Assembly: GCA_932521035.1 (NCBI GenBank)
Contig: OW051496.1
Location: 6,138,001 to 6,202,000, forward strand
Direction: 5' to 3'
DNA from: Oscheius dolichura
Lineage: Eukaryota > Nematoda > Chromadorea > Rhabditida > Rhabditidae
DNA: 64,000 nucleotides
Part shown: positions 59,424 through 64,000 of the stretch, piece by piece
Position numbering within the stretch: position 1 is the first letter of the stretch
How the letters are laid out: every line of letters begins with the position of its first letter
Notes under the pieces: generated by a model
Databases searched by the model: none
The model's input: only the letters and a program-made list of their open reading frames with translations
Told to the model about the DNA's origin: nothing
Position numbers and translations under genes: made by a program

Positions 59424-60940
59424 ATGAAACTAGTAAGAAAATATTTCTTGCTCTCCCGCCGACCTTTTCTTGATTGCATAGCTTTTAAACATAATTTTGT
59501 TGTACGTTTTTCCCACCTTTTTAACTTTTCTTCAGAAACTAGAGATAAAATCAAAGTCGCTTGACGTAGCTGTCATAGGAGCTCCAAATGCTGGAAAGTC
59601 TCTTCTTACCAATCAGTTGATAAAAGCTGCAGTATGCGCAGTAAGCAGTAAAATGGATACGACGTTACAGGTTTATCTAGATACTCTGACTTTATTCCAA
59701 ATAGAACACAGACTGTATTCTAACTGAAGATGATGTTCAGTTATGCGTGGTAGACAGTCCAGGAACAGTCGGTCTGAAGCACGCTACTTCAACTATGAAT
59801 CGTAGTAAAGATGACAGAATTTTATCTGATCCGGAGAAGGCTCTTTCTAAAGCTGAGCACATTTTAGTGGTGCAGGTTTGCTTACGTCGCAATTCCATAT
59901 TTCATTACTATATTAAGGATGTTACGCAAACTGGTGATTATATTCATCATAGAGTGCTTCATCTTCTCCATCGACATAATCATTTACCAAGTTCATTGAT
60001 TCTTAACAAAGTTCGTTCAAAATAGCTAAACCGTTTCTTCATTGACAGTTTTCAGGTCGATTTAATTCGTGATCGTAAACAACTTCTAGAACTTACGAGG
60101 ATTTTGTGTAATGGTCAAGTGGGCGGGCAACCTATTCAAACAACACAAACTACGGTAGCCATTTGCTTTCTGGGGCAAATAAATAAATAATAAATGCTTC
60201 AGATAGGTCGTCTTGGAACCGCTACTAAAGATATGAAACTGCATAGTGATCTGGATACCATGGGCGACGAACGATGGCAGAGTAAATTTAAGTAAGTTTA
60301 ATTGCTTGTTAATGGGTGGCTCAGAGAAATTATCGGACGACCTCCCAATAAAGTTCCATACAATGATACAAAGCAACTGTTTATGCAGATTAGAGGATGG
60401 AGTAACTTTGGCGCTATATTCTTTGGTAGTGTTTTTTGTTCTTTGGAAATCATTATTATAGTTTCCTCGCTCACAGGTGAAGGTGTTGATCATTTACGTA
60501 ATCATTTAAAAAATCTATCGGAAGAAAAAATTTGGAAACACGATTCTGGAACTGTCACAAATAAGGTATTTTTTTCACAGAATGGGAGCAACGAATTTAA
60601 GTCGCCACAACAAATATGTGTCAATTCTGTAAGAGCCGCGCTGTTGGATACTACACCTTCAAATGTTGCATACACTATAAAACCGAAAATTGTGGACTGG
60701 AACGAAGAAGAAGAAGTATTTTTGCCTACTTTTTCTTACTATTTGTTGAAGGGTCTTTATATTGCTGTCGAAATCGATTGTGAGAAGAACAGAGTGGCTC
60801 GTCTCATTGTTGGAAAAGAAGGCCAACGAATTGCAGAGATAACTGATCGTGTCAGATCACATATGCATACACTTTTTCAACGAGATCTTGTTTTAAGAAT
60901 TAATGTAAAATGTAACAAAAAAGAATACAATATATATTGA
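59424..60940 (+). CDS. ERAL1: ERAL1, mitochondrial Era-like GTPase
   Basis: It binds mitochondrial small-subunit rRNA and helps assemble the 28S ribosomal subunit. ATG 59424 begins MKLVRKYFLLSRRPFLDCIA, a basic presequence. G1 is VIGAPNAGKSLLTNQLI; the switch region SSKMDTT carries the G2 threonine; G3 is VDSPGTVGLKH; G4 is LNKVD after splicing at about 60011-60057. FREV-like and VSSLTGEGVDHLRNHLKNLS give the G5 region. The C-terminal KH domain contains RLIVGKEGQRIAEITDRVRS. The stretch 60240-60480 is the weakest, with more than one possible intron chain between the G4 and G5 parts. About eight exons. The stop is at 60938-60940. Confidence 0.9.
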
Positions 60941-61467
60941 TAAACATTGAGCATGTTCAGTTTATTGATCAAGTTTGAGGATAATAAAAACAACGAGCTT
61001 CAATCACCATAAGGTCTAGTCTAACCGTTAGGATCTGAAAGTTGTTATTCAGCAACACTTCACTGTTGCCATTCATCAAATTTTTTATTAGGAGCACTTT
61101 GCCAGTTGAAAAGCAGCTGACACCAATCATTTGGCTTACAGCTGCCGCCACCTTCTCCTAGCCTGAAATGGTTCGCTTTCTCCTGTGTAAAACATGGTTC
61201 TTTTATAGAGGAACATATCACAAGCTCGGTTGCTTTCTCTGAAATACTGTTCGCACCTCAACAACTGTTCTTTCTTCGGCAATTGCATGACATATGGAAC
61301 GCAAGAAGAAGCATTTTGCAGCTGTATCGCAGCAAATTTGGATCACAAATGTGCAGGTACTTATTAATATACTGTTAGGTGAGCAGAAAGTAGGTCGACT
61401 ATTGAGTTCTTCCCTCCTAACACCAAGCGCACTCACATCCAGTCTCCCCGCCGACTATTCTTTCAAA
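60941..61467. other. intergenic region with a possible minus-strand small gene end
   Basis: On the minus strand a frame reads LPKKEQLLRCEQYFRESNRA, then CDMFLYKRTMFYTGESEPFQ, ending at TAA 61136-61138. It could be a last exon preceded by a 41 nt intron (about 61331-61371), but no start was found and no family recognised, so it is not called as a gene. Confidence 0.3.
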
Positions 61468-61632
61468 ATGAGTACGAATTTTGACTACGATTATGAGGAA
61501 TTTGCAGTATTGACAGTTATCCTGCTCTCAATCGTTATTTCTGGCCTGTATTTCGTGAGTCGACAAAGGAAAGAAGCTAGGAGAAAACGAGCTGAATTTC
61601 GTTTACAACTTATGGATGTGAATAAAACCTAA
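61468..61632 (+). CDS. small single-pass membrane protein (54 residues)
   Basis: ATG 61468 opens a short acidic N-terminus (MSTNFDYDYEEF), one clear transmembrane helix (AVLTVILLSIVISGLYFV) and a strongly basic C-terminal tail (SRQRKEARRKRAEF). TAA is at 61630-61632. By the positive-inside rule the tail should be cytosolic, so the N-terminus would be luminal or extracellular. The frame is also open upstream to 61294, but the upstream part looks non-coding. It resembles SMIM-type small integral membrane proteins in form only. Family not recognised. Confidence 0.5.
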   Translation: MSTNFDYDYEEFAVLTVILLSIVISGLYFVSRQRKEARRKRAEFRLQLMDVNKT

Positions 61633-62351
61633 GGCTGCTGACCTGTTGTCAAAGAATGTGACCATCCGATACCCAAGAGTATAAATTGAAATTGGAAAAC
61701 TGTTCTGTTCATCAGCGGAAGTGCTCGACCCAGTTGTTCCTCTTATAATAACAACGTTACCCTTTTCTGCCGTAGCTGGCTCGAAAAGAACATATTCAAA
61801 AAACAGAAAACTATCCTTTTAAGCGATCATCCAACTTGATAATTCCTTCAATTCTGAAAAATTACTTGGTTGGCAGGCGGACGACTTCTTTTCTTGAAAA
61901 CTGAGCGGAGAAAATCTGTGATATGTGAGTTGTCGTTGGACGTCATCCGAGGAGTCAGTGTCGAGAAGCATCCTGCCCCCGCCGTCGTAAGTTAGTCTTG
62001 GTTCTAGTAGCTGACCCGCCCCTGCTCGTAATATGATGTTCAGAGGGTGTGCCCCTTCTCCTATAAAAGGGGCTTCCCGCCCATCCACCGTTTCCGTTGT
62101 TTCCTTCGAGTACTTTTCAGGCCTTTTGTTCACTCAGTGAAAGGACATCTTTCCGGAATATGAACAATTAGCTGCGGGTTGACAGGTTGTTTTTAACCGA
62201 GATTCCCTGCCCACCCCCAGTCCAATTACGTGTCTCCATTTTCATGGAATACCCATATTTGTCTTTCAAATTCTCATATCCTCACGTGTCCTCCCATAAT
62301 TCTTCTCCATCCCACTCATTTCGAGCCCAAGAATATCTTACAGTAATTCCA
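61633..62351. other. intergenic region
   Basis: About 720 bp. One 104-codon minus-strand frame (61819-62133) has no family resemblance and is not called. Nothing else seen. Confidence 0.4.
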
Positions 62352-62739
62352 ATGTCTCTTCGTAACCTGGTGTTTCTCTTTTTCGTCCTCCACTTGGCGG
62401 TCGTCTTCGCTGCCCCTGCTCATTCCATGACTAGGATACAGGTAAATTTGCATGTTTCCTTCCGCCACATGTCGGCTTTTCTAGCGGTATCAGATTTAAA
62501 GTGGTAGGAAGCGTTTATTTGCTCTGTATACATGTTTCATGACATCTCTAGCCCTTATTTATATCCATTCCCAATATAGTCTCACCTAACAGGAAAACGA
62601 ATACCACGCATGGAAAGAGCCGCGTTTTAATTATGTGGCCCCCGGCTATTTGGACCACATTTCGCACCTGGTCGCGCTCATGTTGAAGAACTTCTTCATG
62701 ACGTCGATTGTTTGCTTAGAGCTTGATGAGGCTGCATAG
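62352..62739 (+). CDS. candidate small secreted peptide precursor
   Basis: ATG 62352 starts a textbook signal peptide (MSLRNLVFLFFVLHLAVVFA, cleavage near AAPAHS). A GT...AG intron of about 151 nt (62442-62592) joins to a second exon encoding ENEYHAWKEPRFNYVAPGYL, then DHISHLVALMLKNFFMTSIV, ending CLELDEAA with TAG 62737-62739. The mature product would be about 55 residues with an amphipathic-looking helix. There is no dibasic processing site and no amidation signal, so a classical neuropeptide is unlikely. Family not recognised. Only two exons support it. Confidence 0.4.
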
Positions 62740-63827
62740 TTTGATGAACCGCATAGTTGACCAGATTCAAATAACTTTTCCTAGGAGGTCTTCCGCTCGC
62801 TGATTCCTCCCGAAAATGACATCCGTGGCAGAAGAACTTTCTTGGAGCCGATATGGTCAACAGCAGACGATGGCTGGTAGACTGAGCGACAAGAATAAAC
62901 TATTCACGTTGAGTATCACATCATCTCGGCACATCGTTTGGAAAAAGTACAAGTTCCGCATGGTTATCTTGAGGTGTGCATATGAGGGTTTTCAATATGA
63001 TCAAAAACCTGAGAAGTAGTAGTATATAGTCTGTTTCAAATGGAATTTTTCGAGTTCAATTTCTTGCAAATTTTTCGATTATAGGATTTTTTATAGGATC
63101 ATAGATTCCAACAACTTTTATGTTTTTTGGATAGTTCATCGTCCGAATAAGCAAATGCAATAATAAAAACAACCAAAACATGTGTGAAATTCGCATTAAA
63201 ATGCATGCAAAAGTTTGAGGTTGGACCATCTAGACGGGAAAATGCCCGATCTAGATCGATTAAACCTTTAGCTAATTCGATTTTCGATACCTCTGCGTTT
63301 GAAATGGACTATATATAGACGTCACTGATTGGTTCATCGCAGACTGGGAGTGAAGTGGAAAGACGCTGATTCGATGGCCCTCGTGATGAAAAGAACATCG
63401 TAAAACAAAAGCAGAGTTGTACATACTACATCGGATTGACTCCCTTTCTTTTACAAATGTACTACTTCCCCAAAATACGGCAGTGACGTGGAAAATTATT
63501 CGGTTGATCACAAAGCGCATGTAAAGTTGCAAAACTCTCCACCCATGCATACATGTTGTCAACCTACACTTTAATAACCATTATAGACGCACAAAAACAA
63601 GAGCAAATTTCACAGAAAAGTTACCATTAAAATCATGTACATATATTTCTTTCTACGCTAAAGATCTACTATACTTTAATTATTAGTTTTGATGATCTAA
63701 CAGTGATATGAAAGAAATGAAGGAAAGGAAGATATAAATTAAAGAATTTTAAAATCTCATTGGAGGTCGGATCTCATTTAAAGATTGTGAAATAGATAAC
63801 TTAACAAACAAAAAACAAATACAACAG
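62740..63827. other. AT-rich intergenic region with a possible inverted-repeat element
   Basis: About 1.1 kb. It holds the inverted-repeat element described separately. Short frames at 62816-63019 (+) and 63272-63562 (-) have no resemblance to known proteins and the latter overlaps the repeat end. Confidence 0.4.
63023..63315. mobile_element. possible MITE-like element bounded by 18 bp imperfect inverted repeats
   Basis: The left end tatatagtctgtttcaaa (63023-63040) matches the reverse complement of the right end tttgaaatggactatata (63298-63315) at 16 of 18 positions. The enclosed ~290 bp is AT-rich and non-coding. TA-rich flanks would suit a TA target duplication of mariner type, but cannot be distinguished from the TATA within the repeats. 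A second copy elsewhere would be needed for proof. Confidence 0.3.
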
Positions 63828-63998
63828 TTAATGACAGGCGTCCGTTGCGAATGAATCAGCGGTCTCACCTAAAGGGCTTCGGAATTTTAGAACTGCAAAT
63901 AACCAGTGCCCAAAGCCGGCTCCAAGAATTACTGTTGCTGCTGTAACACAAGAAAAAATGTGGATAGATAAAATCAAAAGAAAGTTTGAGGCTGTCAT
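63828..63998 (-). CDS. small membrane protein or C-terminal exon of a gene beyond the window
   Basis: A minus-strand open frame starts at ATG 63996-63998 and ends at TAA 63828-63830. It encodes MTASNFLLILSIHIFSCVTA followed by ATVILGAGFGHWLFAVLKFR and SPLGETADSFATDACH. One or two hydrophobic segments are followed by a polar tail. It could be a complete 56-residue protein or the last exon of a larger gene to the right. Family not recognised. Confidence 0.4.
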   Translation of the reverse strand: MTASNFLLILSIHIFSCVTAATVILGAGFGHWLFAVLKFRSPLGETADSFATDACH

Positions 63999-64000
63999 GG

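Noticed and set aside
61819-62133. 104-codon minus-strand frame
   Set aside because: Begins with ATG but has no recognisable domain, no splice support and ordinary length for chance in this composition.
48000-64000. AT-rich block as foreign or bacterial DNA
   Set aside because: It has the same short GT...AG introns and clear animal orthologues (PREP, RPTOR, ERAL1), so transfer or contamination is not needed.

Overview
The window is eukaryotic and almost certainly from a nematode. Protein-coding genes are split by many very short GT...AG introns, mostly about 34-45 nt. Several families seen here are typical of nematodes: a ground-like domain protein, a patched-related (PTR) transporter-like protein, a nematode-type chemoreceptor GPCR, a divergent nuclear hormone receptor with a [11 protein letters not shown]-box, an FMRFamide-receptor-like GPCR and a Cys-loop channel of the nAChR/LGC kind. 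The small introns and mixed base composition would fit a clade I (Dorylaimia) worm, but I cannot assign a genus. All gene models below were joined by hand from GT...AG boundaries and conserved family motifs, so individual exon edges may be off by a few bases.

Layout. 1-3.1 kb: the 3' end of an unrecognised Cys-containing protein, a small acidic protein, and a convergent methyltransferase-like type II membrane protein. 4.8-10.5 kb: a large ADAMTS metalloprotease with about 14 thrombospondin type 1 repeats. 11.3-17.5 kb: a ground-like domain secreted protein, a basic protein of unknown function and a long coiled-coil protein. 17.5-20.4 kb is a gene-poor stretch with two poly-C runs. 20.4-27 kb: a patched-related protein, a Cys-loop ligand-gated channel, and galactokinase divergent from it. 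27.3-36 kb: SURF4, a chemoreceptor GPCR, an FMRFamide-receptor-like GPCR and ACOT8 thioesterase. 36.3-42.1 kb: an SLC49A3/MFSD7-like transporter, a small membrane protein, and a tandem pair of M20 metallopeptidase-like genes. 43.4-48.9 kb: glutaminase with ankyrin repeats, and a convergent nuclear receptor. 49-61 kb: prolyl oligopeptidase, RAPTOR (the mTORC1 scaffold) and the mitochondrial GTPase ERAL1. The last 3 kb holds small candidate genes and a possible MITE-like inverted-repeat element.

There is no sign of an operon-like functional cluster. The genes are a mixture of housekeeping (GALK, SURF4, ACOT8, GLS, PREP, RPTOR, ERAL1), extracellular-matrix or cuticle-related (ADAMTS, ground-like, PTR) and signalling genes. 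The most interesting observations are: the second M20 copy has lost two predicted metal-binding residues and differs from its neighbour in intron content; one nuclear receptor gene crosses a sharp base-composition boundary and has an atypical second zinc finger; the channel has an extremely short M3-M4 loop; and several genes carry their stop codon inside, or directly before, an AATAAA polyadenylation signal. I did not find a convincing entirely new system.
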